A stretch of DNA of 59,969 bases from Fundidesulfovibrio agrisoli (GCF_022808715.1 NZ_JAKZKX010000024.1:1-59969); one strand, 5' to 3'; counted from the stretch's first letter, positions 20,765-29,085 are shown. Numbers and translations are program-made. The notes: generated from the sequence alone by a model not told the origin.

Positions 20765-22089
20765 TGCAGCACGACATCCATATTCTCGGTCTCAACCACC
20801 GCACGGCGGACGTGAACGTGCGGGAGTGTTTTTCCCTCAAGGAGCAGGTGAGCTTCGAGGAGTGCGTCGAAAGCCTGGGCAAGGCCGTGGACGAACTGCT
20901 GGTGCTCTCCACCTGCAACCGGGTCGAGATCCTGGTTGTGGCACCCCTGGGCTCCGGCGCGGGGGAGAAGGTCATCCGCTGCTGGGCGGAGTCCAGCGGC
21001 CGCAGCCCCTCGGAGCTGGCGCCCCACGTGTACCATCGGCGCGGGCTTGAGGCCGTGGAGCACCTGTTCCAGGTGGCCGCCGGGCTCGACTCCATGGTGC
21101 TTGGCGAACCCCAGATCCTGGGGCAGCTCAAGCAGGCCTACAAGAACGCCGTGGACAAGGGCCAGACCAAGGTGGTGGTCAACCGCCTGCTGCACAAGGC
21201 CTTCTCCACGGCCAAGCGCGTGCGCACGGAGACGGGCATCGGCACCAGCGCCGTCTCCATCAGCTACGCCGCGGTGGAGCTGGCCAAGCACATCTTCGGC
21301 GAGATGGGCGACAAGAAGGCCATGCTCATCGGCGCCGGCGAAATGGCCGAACTGGCCGCCACGCACCTGGTGGGCGCGGGCGTCAAGTCGCTCAGCGTGG
21401 TCAACCGGACCTTGTCCCGCGCGGAGGAGCTGGCCGCCCGCTTCAAGGGCAGGCCCCTGGCCTTCGCCGAGCTCATCGACCGCCTGCCCGAGGTGGACAT
21501 CGTCATCAGCTCCACCGGCTCCCCCGAGCCCATCATCCGGGCCCGCGACATCAAGGACGTGCTCAAGAAGCGCAAGTTCAAGCCCATGTTCTTCATCGAC
21601 ATCGCGGTGCCCCGCGACATCGACCCGGACATCAACAGCCTGGACAACGTCTACCTCTACGACATCGACGACCTGAAGGACGTGGTGGAGGAGAACAAGG
21701 CCCAGCGCGCCACCGAGGCCGAAAAGGCCCGGGACATCATCCGCTCCGAGTCGGAGAAGTTCGGCCAGTGGCTCAAATCCCTGGACCTGCAGCCCACCAT
21801 CGTGGACCTGCTGGGCCAGGGCGAAGCCATCGCCCGCAAGGAGCTGCGCCGCACTCTCAAGCGCCTCGGCCCCGACTGCCCCCAGAGTGTGCAGGACGCC
21901 GTGGAGAAGCTGGCCCTGTCCCTGGCGCACAAGCTCTACCACCCGCCCCTGTTGTTCCTGAAACGGCGCTCCCAGGAGGAGGACGGCGGCGAACGCTTCC
22001 TGGACCTGGCCCGGCGCATGTTCGACCTCGACGACGAGGTGGTGCCCCCCGATGCCCACATGGACCGCAAACCAGCCGCCAAGGAGTAG
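20764..22089 (+). CDS. hemA: Glutamyl-tRNA reductase
   Basis: Reduces glutamyl-tRNA to glutamate-1-semialdehyde, the first step of tetrapyrrole synthesis in the C5 pathway. The 441-residue product starts MQHDIHILGLNHRTADVNVRE. The catalytic Cys51 is in LSTCNRVEI, the substrate block is GLDSMVLGEPQILGQLKQAY, the NADPH block is AMLIGAGEMAELAATHL, and a helical dimerisation domain ends it. The ATG overlaps the stop of the CcsA-like gene by one base. The real start is clear; longer frames upstream are artefacts. Confidence 0.96.
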   Translation: MQHDIHILGLNHRTADVNVRECFSLKEQVSFEECVESLGKAVDELLVLSTCNRVEILVVAPLGSGAGEKVIRCWAESSGRSPSELAPHVYHRRGLEAVEHLFQVAAGLDSMVLGEPQILGQLKQAYKNAVDKGQTKVVVNRLLHKAFSTAKRVRTETGIGTSAVSISYAAVELAKHIFGEMGDKKAMLIGAGEMAELAATHLVGAGVKSLSVVNRTLSRAEELAARFKGRPLAFAELIDRLPEVDIVISSTGSPEPIIRARDIKDVLKKRKFKPMFFIDIAVPRDIDPDINSLDNVYLYDIDDLKDVVEENKAQRATEAEKARDIIRSESEKFGQWLKSLDLQPTIVDLLGQGEAIARKELRRTLKRLGPDCPQSVQDAVEKLALSLAHKLYHPPLLFLKRRSQEEDGGERFLDLARRMFDLDDEVVPPDAHMDRKPAAKE

Positions 22090-22091
22090 CC

Positions 22092-22427
22092 ATGCGCGTA
22101 TACCAGATTGACGAACTCACCCGCGAAGACGTGGAGAAGGTCGAGGCGCGCCTGGTGCAGAAGGGCTGGACCGGCTCCATCAAGGGCATGTACTATGTGC
22201 CCATCCCCGAGGAATTTCTGGGGCCGGAGCAGCGTGAGCACTTGGAATCCTGCGGGCCGTTCTTCCTGCCCCTGGAGACCGGCGACGGCTGGATTCGCCT
22301 GGAGCTTCTGGTGCGGGCCAGGCAGATTCTGCGCTGCTCCTGCGTGGCATACGCCAACGCGGCCATGCGCGAGCACATGATCGACAGCCTGGACGTGCTC
22401 GTGCGCGAGCTCGACATCGCCGTCTAG
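22092..22427 (+). CDS. Uncharacterised 111-residue protein after hemA
   Basis: I do not recognise the family. The protein starts MRVYQIDELTREDVEKVEARL. The middle is mixed (GMYYVPIPEEFLGPEQREHLESCGPFF), and the end is helical and charged (EHMIDSLDVLVRELDIAV). Three cysteines (Cys54, Cys82, Cys84) include a CSC pair in RCSCVAYANAAM. AAGGAG lies 6 bp before the ATG, and the gene sits 2 bp after hemA, so it is surely expressed with tetrapyrrole genes. No membrane segment or signal is present. Function is not assigned. Confidence 0.75.
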   Translation: MRVYQIDELTREDVEKVEARLVQKGWTGSIKGMYYVPIPEEFLGPEQREHLESCGPFFLPLETGDGWIRLELLVRARQILRCSCVAYANAAMREHMIDSLDVLVRELDIAV

Positions 22428-22436
22428 GAGCGCGCC

Positions 22437-22844
22437 ATGACCATCTTCGTCTGGTCCGACAGCCTGAGCGTGAACCACAAGGAGATCGACCAGCAGCACA
22501 TGCGCCTGGTCGAGCTGCTGGCCGACCTGGAACGGGCCCACGCCGCCGGGGAAGGCAAGGAAATCCTGGCCCGCGTCATCCGCGAGCTCAACGACTACGT
22601 GCGCGAGCACTTCAGCACCGAGGAACGCCTGATGAACCGCATCGGCTTCCCCGGCCTGGAGGCGCACGTGGCCCAGCACGAGGCCTTCATCGAGAAGCTG
22701 CTCCACTTCGAGCTTGACTACCTGGGCGACAGGGCCGAGCTGTCCAACGACCTGCTGATTTTCCTGCAGCGCTGGTTCGAGGAGCACGTCACCGGCTTCG
22801 ACCAGGAATACGCCCGTCATTTCCAGCAGCACGGGCTGCTCTGA
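22437..22844 (+). CDS. Bacteriohemerythrin
   Basis: Di-iron O2-binding four-helix protein, common in anaerobes for oxygen sensing, transport or scavenging. The 135-residue product has all seven ligands in order: His21, His58, Glu62, His77, His81, His117 and Asp122. They appear as HFSTE, HVAQH and HVTGFD. The N-terminal VWSDSLSVNHKEIDQQH is typical. It is a single-domain form without sensor fusion. It follows the hemA-linked small gene by 9 bp and is close to tilS, so it is probably part of one transcript. Confidence 0.95.
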   Translation: MTIFVWSDSLSVNHKEIDQQHMRLVELLADLERAHAAGEGKEILARVIRELNDYVREHFSTEERLMNRIGFPGLEAHVAQHEAFIEKLLHFELDYLGDRAELSNDLLIFLQRWFEEHVTGFDQEYARHFQQHGLL

Positions 22845-22848
22845 GCAC

Positions 22849-23907
22849 ATGGCCCTGCCCGGCGGGCTCTCCGCCCTCTCCCCCTGGTCCGCCCATCTCT
22901 GCCTGCGCGTGGAGCGCACACTGCTTGACCTCGCCGGGCAGGAGCTGCGCGGCCAAAGCGTGGTGCTCGCCGTATCCGGCGGGCTGGACTCCACGGCCCT
23001 GGCCGCCATGCTCTCGATCCTCGGCCCGCGCCTGGGCCTGACCCTGCACGCCGCCCACCTGGACCACGGCCTGCGCCCCGACTCAGCACAAGACGCCGCC
23101 CACTGCGCCGAGACCTGCGCCGCGCTGGACATCAGCTGCGTGGTCAAGGCCGCCGACATCCGCGCCGAGGCCGCCAGCCGGCACACCGGCCTGGAGGACG
23201 CCGGCCGCAGGGCGCGCTACGCCTGGCTGGAGGAACTGCGCCGCGAGACCGGCTCCTTCGCGGTGCTCACCGCGCACCAGCTGGACGAACTGGCCGAAGA
23301 CGTCATCATGCGACTGCTCCGCGGCGCGGGCTGGCCCGCCCTGGGCGGCATGCCCGCCTGGGACCCGCAGCGGCGCATCCTGCGCCCCCTGCTCACCCTG
23401 CCCAAGGAGCAGCTGCGCCGCTTCCTGAACGAATGGGGCCTGGCCTGGCGCGACGACCCCAGCAACGAGGACCGCGCTTTCCTGCGGAACCGGGTCCGCA
23501 AGGATTTCGTGCCGTTGTTCATTCGTGAAAATCCGCACTTTCTGGGGACCGTGGCCGAACTCTGGACCCAGGCGCGCATCGACGAGTCTTTCGTCCATGA
23601 CGCCGTGTCGCCGCTGATCCCGGAGCCGGACACGGCCACGGGAGAGCGCCTCCTGCCCGGCGACACCCTCAAAAACCTCCCCAAGGCCCTGCGCCTGCGC
23701 CTCTACAAGCGCGTCGTGGAGTCGCTCGGGCCAGGCCAGCCCCTGGCCGCGCCACTGCGCGCCCTGGACGAGGCCTGGGCGGCTCGCTCCCTCGGCAAGG
23801 ACTTCCAGTTCCCCGGCGGCAAGCAGGCCATGGTGACGCGCGATGGCATCGTTTTCATTCCAGGTTCCGGGGCCGCCGCCGTTGACACTTCCCCGCCCGA
23901 GGGATAG
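22849..23907 (+). CDS. tilS: tRNA(Ile)-lysidine synthase
   Basis: Modifies C34 of the CAU-anticodon tRNA-Ile to lysidine, so it reads AUA rather than AUG. The 352-residue product has the PP-loop ATP motif VSGGLDST (residues 42-49), LDHGLR, and the HQLDELAEDVIMRLLRG block. The later RPLLTLPKEQLRRFL and DDPSNEDRAFLRNRVRK blocks are signature TilS elements. It is somewhat shorter than E. coli TilS because the C-terminal tRNA-binding domain is reduced. Its stop overlaps the -10 box of the adk promoter. Confidence 0.94.
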   Translation: MALPGGLSALSPWSAHLCLRVERTLLDLAGQELRGQSVVLAVSGGLDSTALAAMLSILGPRLGLTLHAAHLDHGLRPDSAQDAAHCAETCAALDISCVVKAADIRAEAASRHTGLEDAGRRARYAWLEELRRETGSFAVLTAHQLDELAEDVIMRLLRGAGWPALGGMPAWDPQRRILRPLLTLPKEQLRRFLNEWGLAWRDDPSNEDRAFLRNRVRKDFVPLFIRENPHFLGTVAELWTQARIDESFVHDAVSPLIPEPDTATGERLLPGDTLKNLPKALRLRLYKRVVESLGPGQPLAAPLRALDEAWAARSLGKDFQFPGGKQAMVTRDGIVFIPGSGAAAVDTSPPEG

Positions 23908-23910
23908 AGA
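23882..23910 (+). promoter_or_regulatory. adk promoter inside the end of tilS
   Basis: TTGACA (23882-23887) and TAGAGA (23905-23910) have an exact 17-bp spacer. The -10 begins at the tilS stop codon. Transcription would start roughly 30 bases upstream of the adk start. Confidence 0.7.
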
Positions 23911-23946
23911 GCACCGATTGTTACTTTTTAAACAAGGAGGCGGCGC

Positions 23947-24618
23947 GTGAATATCCTGACCTTCGGGCCCAACGGCAGCGGCAAGGGAACTCAGGGTTCC
24001 CTGGTTAAGCAGAAATACAATCTGGCTCACATCGAGTCCGGCGGCATCTTCCGCGAGCACATCGGCGGCGGCACCGAGCTGGGCAAGAAGGCCAAGGCGT
24101 ATATCGACCGCGGCGACCTGGTCCCCGACGAAATCACCATCCCCATGGTCCTCGAGACCCTGAAGACCAAAGGTCAGGGCGGCTGGCTGCTGGACGGCTT
24201 CCCCCGCAACACCGTGCAGGCCCAGAAGCTGTGGGAGGCCCTGCAGGCCGAAGGCATGAAGCTCGACTACGTGATCGAGATCCTGCTGCCCCGCGAAATC
24301 GCCAAGAACCGCATCATGGGCCGCCGCATCTGCAAGAACGACCCCAACCACCCCAACAACATCTTCATCGACGCCATCAAGCCCAACGGCGACAAGTGCC
24401 GCGTCTGCGGCGGCGATCTCTCCGCCCGCTCCGACGACCAGGACGAGGCCGCCATCGGCAAGCGTCACGACATCTACTACGACACCAACACCGGCACCCT
24501 GGCCGCCGCCTACTTCTACAAGGACCTGGCCGCCAAGGGCGTGACCAAGTACATCGAGCTCGACGGCGAAGGCGCCATCAACGACATCAAGGAAAAGCTG
24601 CTGGCCCAGCTGGCCTAA
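23947..24618 (+). CDS. adk: Adenylate kinase with metal-binding LID
   Basis: Interconverts ATP, ADP and AMP. The 223-residue product has the P-loop GPNGSGKGT (8-16), the AMP motif LLDGFPRN (81-88), and a long LID. Cys129, His135, Cys151 and Cys154 in the LID match, including in numbering, the metal ligands I recall for the Desulfovibrio gigas enzyme, which binds zinc, cobalt or iron. The start is GTG with a strong AAGGAGG 6 bp upstream. It has its own promoter and terminator, so it is a single-gene unit within a gene-dense region. Confidence 0.97.
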   Translation: MNILTFGPNGSGKGTQGSLVKQKYNLAHIESGGIFREHIGGGTELGKKAKAYIDRGDLVPDEITIPMVLETLKTKGQGGWLLDGFPRNTVQAQKLWEALQAEGMKLDYVIEILLPREIAKNRIMGRRICKNDPNHPNNIFIDAIKPNGDKCRVCGGDLSARSDDQDEAAIGKRHDIYYDTNTGTLAAAYFYKDLAAKGVTKYIELDGEGAINDIKEKLLAQLA

Positions 24619-24632
24619 CGCATCCGCTACCT

Positions 24633-24671
24633 AGCCCCGGAGCCCGGCCCGCCGGGTTCCGGGGCTTTTTT
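24633..24671 (+). terminator. Rho-independent terminator of adk
   Basis: A long GC-rich stem with outer arms 24633-24640 and 24659-24666 is followed by a T-run, 15 bp after the adk stop. Confidence 0.9.
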
Positions 24672-24678
24672 ACATCCA

Positions 24679-25293
24679 ATGAGCAAAGCCGCCCGCATAG
24701 ACGCCCTGCTGGCCCGCCTGGCCGCCGTGCCACAGGCCCCTGACCTGTTCAATCCCTTCCAGGACGCGCGCCTCGCGGGCAACATGCGCCAGTTCCTGCT
24801 CTTCCTGGCCCGCCAGCCCGTGAAGCTGGCGCTCATCGGCGAGGCCGCCGGGCACCGGGGCTGCGCCCTGACCGGCATGCCCTTCACCAGCCCGGAGACG
24901 CTGGCCACCAACGCCAATCCGTTCTTCGCCTCCCACCGGGAGACCATGTTCCGCCAGGGCGACGTGTTCGAGCCCAGCGGCCGCTACGTTTGGGGCGTGG
25001 CCGACGCCCACGGCGTCATCCCCCTGCTCTGGAACGCCCTCCCCCTGCACCCGCACCTGCCTGGCAAGCCGCGCACCAACCGCACCCCGCGCACCAAAGA
25101 GCTGGAGCTGGGCAAACCCTTCCTGGCCGAAGTTCTGGACATCTTCCGCCCCCACCTGGTGGTGGCCGTGGGCCGCAAGGCAGAGCACTCCCTGGGGGCG
25201 CTCTTCCCCGGGCTGGCCTTCCGCACCGTGCGCCACCCGGCCATGGGCGGCAGCACCCTCTTCCGCGCCCAGATGGCGGAGATCCTCGCCTAG
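24679..25293 (+). CDS. Uracil-DNA glycosylase family protein
   Basis: A 204-residue single-domain protein of the uracil-DNA glycosylase superfamily, which removes uracil from DNA. Seen are LALIGEAAGHRGCALTGMPFTS (motif 1 region, about 50-71) and VRHPAMGG (motif 2 with conserved HP). The N-terminal LFNPFQDARLAGNMRQFLLF resembles family members outside the classic Ung group. It lacks the four cysteines of iron-sulfur families 4 and 5. The start at 24679 lies just after the adk terminator T-run, and no good ribosome site is seen. Subfamily is not settled. Confidence 0.8.
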   Translation: MSKAARIDALLARLAAVPQAPDLFNPFQDARLAGNMRQFLLFLARQPVKLALIGEAAGHRGCALTGMPFTSPETLATNANPFFASHRETMFRQGDVFEPSGRYVWGVADAHGVIPLLWNALPLHPHLPGKPRTNRTPRTKELELGKPFLAEVLDIFRPHLVVAVGRKAEHSLGALFPGLAFRTVRHPAMGGSTLFRAQMAEILA

Positions 25294-25602
25294 CACGGCT
25301 TTACCTCGAGCACCTGGAGGATCGCCAGGCAAGCGGATGCCGAAGCATACGCCCTGATTCCCGCCCCGCCCAACGGAGCGAACCAAAGGGCCACGAAGGG
25401 CGTCTGTCCCGCCCGCTGCGGCGCCGCGCCCCGTCTTCTGCTCGAGCCCCACGGTTCCGCGTCTGAAGCACTTTCTCGAAGGCTTGGTATCCTAATAATT
25501 TGCGTTGCCTGGGATGCCGCCAGAGGTTAGAGACAGGCCGGACACGATTGAACATGATGTAAACCGCATCCGGCATTTGGCGCCGCAACACCAATCCATC
25601 AG
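25294..25602. other. Gene-free stretch
   Basis: About 310 bp hold no convincing gene. Small open frames are short and lack homology. A locally AT-rich patch near 25484-25502 could mark a promoter for the SGNH gene, but no confident -35/-10 pair was found. Confidence 0.5.
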
Positions 25603-27042
25603 ATGATGAACCGCTTCTTCGCCGCCCTTTTCTCGGTCCTCTTGCTGGCCACAGCCACCGGGCTGCTGATGCGCGAAAGCATCAATACCAGGCTTCTCGA
25701 CATCCACGCCTTCAAGCACGACCCCGCCGCCACCACCTCGCCCACTCTGGGGTTCCGCCTCAGGCAAAGCAACGAGATCAAGGACAAGGCCCTCCACGGC
25801 TTCCGGCACAACGCCTACGGGTTCACCGGACCGGACTTCAGCCTGCGCAAGCCTTCCGACACTTTCAGAATCATCTGCTTGGGCGGCTCCACCACCTACG
25901 GTGCGGGCGTCGAAACGGACATGTATTCCTACCCCGCACTCCTGCAGGCGATGTTCGAGCGCACCAGATCACCCGGCGGCAAACGCATCGAAACGATCAA
26001 CGCGGGCGTTTTCGGCTACAACTCTCTGCACACCTACCTGCAAGTCGCCACTCGGCTGCGACTCTTCGACCCGGACATGTACATCATCATGGACGGGCTG
26101 AACGATCTCGATGCAGCCCAAGCCTTGCATCGAAAGGTGTATACACGGGAATACACCATCCCCGAAACATTCCGCAACGTCGTGGGTTACGAACGCAATC
26201 TGCAGAAAGCCCTTGACGCCGCCCGGCGCGACAATGTGCTGGCCGTGCTGGTCAGCGATCCGCTGAAGTCCGGCAAGGACCCGGCCGCATCCTACCTGAC
26301 GGACGGGAATCAGGACCTGGCCGAGTTGCTGGCCTTCGGACGCACGGCCCTGCCCGTCATCAACGCCTCGCTAGCCGCCAGGAACCACGTCCCCTTCGAC
26401 AACGCGCAGGACACCTTCGACCCCATCCTCTCGGATCGAGCCAAGACCCGCAGGGTCTGGGCGGACGACCTGCACCTGACCCGCTACGGCTATTACCTGC
26501 TGGCCCGCGAGGTTTACCGACAGTTGATGGCCATTCCCGCCGTACAGCAGGCTGCAGGAACCAGCCGGGCCGCCTCCAGCGAGGAGTTGGACGCACTCTT
26601 CCCTGAAATCGTGCTGTGGCGCCCTGCCGACGGCATGGGCTGGGCCGCGTCTACGGCACTCCGCAACGGGGAGCCGGAGGCCGTCAACATCAAGGACCTG
26701 GAAACCAACGACAAAGGCTGGAGCGCCTTCACGCCGTCCGACAGCGAAATCCCGGCCACATTGACGGTCGCCCCGGGCGCGGGCGTCACCCGGTTCAGAA
26801 TCTACCCGCGACTGGAGAAGGCAAGCGACAGCGTGAGCGTGTTCTGGCTGTCCGCCGACGGCAGGCGGCAGCCGATTTTCACCTTGGCCAAGGGTTTCGA
26901 CGACAGCCATTGGACTCCTTAGTCGGCATGGTATGACATCAGCGTGCCTGATGAACCCGGCGGAAAATTGGAAATCATCCTGAAGGGGTTCACTTCACAA
27001 TTCTGGCACAACGGCCCGGGACTGCTGTTTCCTGTCAACTGA
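25603..27042 (+). pseudogene. SGNH-like secreted protein interrupted by in-frame TAG at 26920-26922
   Basis: The first frame gives 439 residues from ATG 25603 to TAG at 26920-26922. A signal or anchor helix (FFAALFSVLLLATATGLLM) precedes an SGNH-type domain with GGSTTYGAG in place of GDS, DGLNDLD, and the Asp/His pair in DDLHLTRYGYYLLA. A C-terminal beta domain follows. After the TAG the same frame continues for 40 sense codons (SAWYDISVP, then KLEIILKG and FWHNGPGLLFPVN) to TGA at 27042. This extension reads as a natural end of the beta domain. So a nonsense mutation or sequence error is likely; the shorter protein could still be functional. Confidence 0.7.
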
Positions 27043-27059
27043 GGAATATCCCCGCCCTC

Positions 27060-27088
27060 TTGCTTAACCCCGGCAGGCGCACTATCAT
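27060..27088 (+). promoter_or_regulatory. Promoter of the radical SAM gene
   Basis: TTGCTT (27060-27065) and TATCAT (27083-27088) with a 17-bp spacer lie 36 bp upstream of the ATG. Confidence 0.55.
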
Positions 27089-27124
27089 CAATGGGCGATC
27101 ATCATCAGCCCGCGAGGTTCGTCC

Positions 27125-28417
27125 ATGCCGCACGCCGTCAGCCCCCGCATCGTCCATGTGGAGCCCACCACCCGCTGCAACATGCGCTGCCGCATGTGCA
27201 TCAAGGCCGTCACCGATTCCCCGGTCCCCGACGGAGACATGCCGTTTGAGGATTTCCAGCGCCTGCTGCCCGACCTGGCCGGTTGCGGCAAGCTGGTGTT
27301 CGCCGGCATCGGCGAGCCCCTGCTGCACCGCGACCTTCCCGCCATGATCGCGGCCGCGCGCCAGGTCATGAGCCCTGACGCGGAGATCGCCATGCAGTCC
27401 AACGGGCTGCTCCTGACCAAGGAGCTGGCCCTGGAGCTGGCTACCGCAGGGCTGGACACGATATGCATTTCGATCGACTCCCTCGACGACGCGGACGGCG
27501 AATCCCTGCACGGCGCGGTGCGGCTGCAGTCCCTGGCCGACGCCTACGAGGCCCTGCGCCTGGCCGGCGAGCGCGCCGGACGCCCGATCCGGGTGGGCGC
27601 GCAGATCGTGCTCATGCGCGAGAACGCCCCTCGCCTGCCCGAGATGGTGCGCTGGGCGGGTGACCACGGGGCGCGCTTCGTCATCGTGTCGCACCTGTTC
27701 CCATACACCCGCGAGGCGGAGGACCACTCGCTGTTCAACCCCAACCCCGAAGAGGCCGCCCGCTACTTCTCAAAGTGGAAGGCCATCGCGGCCGGGGAAG
27801 GGCTGAATTTCGACGACTACTACAACGTGCTCTGGCGGGTGGACAAATCCGATGGAGACAAGCGCCTGGTGCACCTGGTGAAGCTCATGCAGCGCGACGC
27901 CAACGCCAACGGCGTGTGGATGAACGTTCGCAGCCTCTTCGACTGGGACCGCACCGACAGGGCCGACCTGGAGCGAGCCTTCGAGGGCGCGCGCGCCGTG
28001 GCGCGGGAGCTGGACATGGAGATCAACCTGCCGCCGCTCTCGGCACGGCAGGAGAGACGCTGCGACTTCATGGAGGAAGGCGCCACCTTCATCAGCCGTT
28101 CGGGCCAGGTTGCGCCGTGCCACTTCCTGTGGCGCAACTACCGCTGCATCATGGGCGGCGAGACCAAGCACGTGCGCGCTGCGTTCTTCGGCTCCATCAG
28201 GCAGGCCCGCCTGGAGGACATCTGGAACGAGGCCGGCTACAAGGACTTCCGCGACCAGGCCCTGGCCTACGAATATCCACACTGCGCCAGTTGCAACGGC
28301 GGCCCCTGCAGCGACATCACCTCGGCCAGTTCCCCCTTCGAGGAGGACTGCATCGGCTCGCGCGTGCCCTGCTGCCACTGCCCCTGGCCGGTGGGGCAAC
28401 TGGCCTGCCTGAGCTAG
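27125..28417 (+). CDS. Radical SAM/SPASM protein
   Basis: A 430-residue radical SAM enzyme. The 4Fe-4S motif CNMRCRMC (Cys18, Cys22, Cys25) follows HVEPTTR. The SAM-binding GIGEPLLH is near residue 62. A SPASM-like C-terminal region has many cysteines: CDFMEEG, QVAPCHF, CASCNGGPCSD and CIGSRVPCCHCPW. These would hold one or two auxiliary clusters. The general type matures peptides or metalloenzymes. I lean toward a metalloenzyme maturase from the C-terminal pattern, but this is inference. No short precursor peptide is obvious nearby, and the upstream SGNH gene is the only close neighbour. Confidence 0.85.
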   Translation: MPHAVSPRIVHVEPTTRCNMRCRMCIKAVTDSPVPDGDMPFEDFQRLLPDLAGCGKLVFAGIGEPLLHRDLPAMIAAARQVMSPDAEIAMQSNGLLLTKELALELATAGLDTICISIDSLDDADGESLHGAVRLQSLADAYEALRLAGERAGRPIRVGAQIVLMRENAPRLPEMVRWAGDHGARFVIVSHLFPYTREAEDHSLFNPNPEEAARYFSKWKAIAAGEGLNFDDYYNVLWRVDKSDGDKRLVHLVKLMQRDANANGVWMNVRSLFDWDRTDRADLERAFEGARAVARELDMEINLPPLSARQERRCDFMEEGATFISRSGQVAPCHFLWRNYRCIMGGETKHVRAAFFGSIRQARLEDIWNEAGYKDFRDQALAYEYPHCASCNGGPCSDITSASSPFEEDCIGSRVPCCHCPWPVGQLACLS

Positions 28418-28693
28418 CGCGGCAACGCCACTCTCCGGGGGCGCACTCCACGGGCTCGGCGCAGCAAGACCTTGCACCGGCCTGCGGTACGGCTCGTGTC
28501 GCCTCAGCCCGACAAAGCAGGGCTGCCGCCAATGCCGTGTCGCATCCTCCCGGAGCGGCCAGCCATCAACGCGAAGCCGGAAGGGATACCGAAGGGAGGA
28601 ACTCCCTTTGGCGGGGTCCAGGGGCAGCGCCCCTGGCCGCCGGAGGCTCCTGCTCCCTCCTCCCTCCGCCCTTCCCCCTTCAAGAACGACGAA
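28418..28693. other. Intergenic stretch with a dispersed hairpin repeat
   Basis: There is no gene between the radical SAM stop and the rpsT terminator. The right part (about 28570-28652) holds a repeat-like element described separately; the left part shows nothing recognisable. Confidence 0.6.
28570..28652. repeat. REP-like hairpin element, copy 1
   Basis: Two hairpins lie side by side. One has arms AAGGGAG/CTCCCTT (about 28592-28608). The other is a perfect 8-bp stem (28618-28625 with 28629-28636) with a 3-base loop, followed by GCCGCCGGAGGCTCC. A related copy on the opposite strand is at 59815-59875, so this is probably a dispersed repeat. Confidence 0.6.
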
Positions 28694-28723
28694 AAGCCCG
28701 CACGGCGAATAGCCGGCGGGCTT
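28694..28723 (-). terminator. Rho-independent terminator of rpsT
   Basis: Outer arms 28694-28701 and 28716-28723 form a GC stem, with a further pairing inside the loop. T residues follow on the minus strand. Confidence 0.8.
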
Positions 28724-28743
28724 GTTGTCGGTATGGCGGGCAA

Positions 28744-29010
28744 CTAGGCCGTGATCTTGTTCACGGCGAGATTCAGCCTGGAGACGTTGCGCGCGGCGGT
28801 CTTCCAGTGAAGAATCTTCTTGGAGGCGGCCTTGTCGAGAATCATCGTGGCGGCCTTGAGGGCCTCCTGGGCGGCGGCGGCATCCTTCTGCTCGACGGCC
28901 AGGCGCACGGCCTTGACGGCGTTGCGCACACGGGTTTTCATGGCGCGGTTGCGCGCACGGGCGATAAGGCTCTGACGGTGCCTCTTCAAAGCGGACTTAT
29001 GATTGGCCAA
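28744..29010 (-). CDS. rpsT: 30S ribosomal protein S20
   Basis: Binds 16S rRNA in the small subunit. The 88-residue basic protein starts MANHKSALKRHRQS and has the helical bundle expected of S20, with KTRVRNAVKAV and ALKAATMILDKAASKKILHWK. The start codon is TTG (29008-29010), with GGAGGGAG just upstream. E. coli rpsT also uses UUG and is autoregulated, so the odd start may be a conserved control feature. It has its own promoter and terminator, separate from glyS upstream. Confidence 0.97.
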   Translation of the reverse strand: MANHKSALKRHRQSLIARARNRAMKTRVRNAVKAVRLAVEQKDAAAAQEALKAATMILDKAASKKILHWKTAARNVSRLNLAVNKITA

Positions 29011-29046
29011 GGGATCTCCCTCCTCGCATCAAGTTCAAAGACGGAC

Positions 29047-29075
29047 TTGATAGATGCGATCTGTTAAGCTGTCAA
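29047..29075 (-). promoter_or_regulatory. rpsT promoter
   Basis: TTGACA (29070-29075) and TATCAA (29047-29052) have an exact 17-bp spacer on the minus strand. The 5' leader would be about 30 bases. Confidence 0.8.
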
Positions 29076-29085
29076 GTGATTTCGT

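Noticed and set aside
26920-26922. TAG read as pyrrolysine
   Set aside because: TAG is used as a normal stop by many genes in the window and no pyl genes are seen; a mutation or error is simpler.
28472-28747. Small gene in the intergenic region beside rpsT
   Set aside because: It overlaps the hairpin repeat and the rpsT terminator and has no ribosome site or motif.
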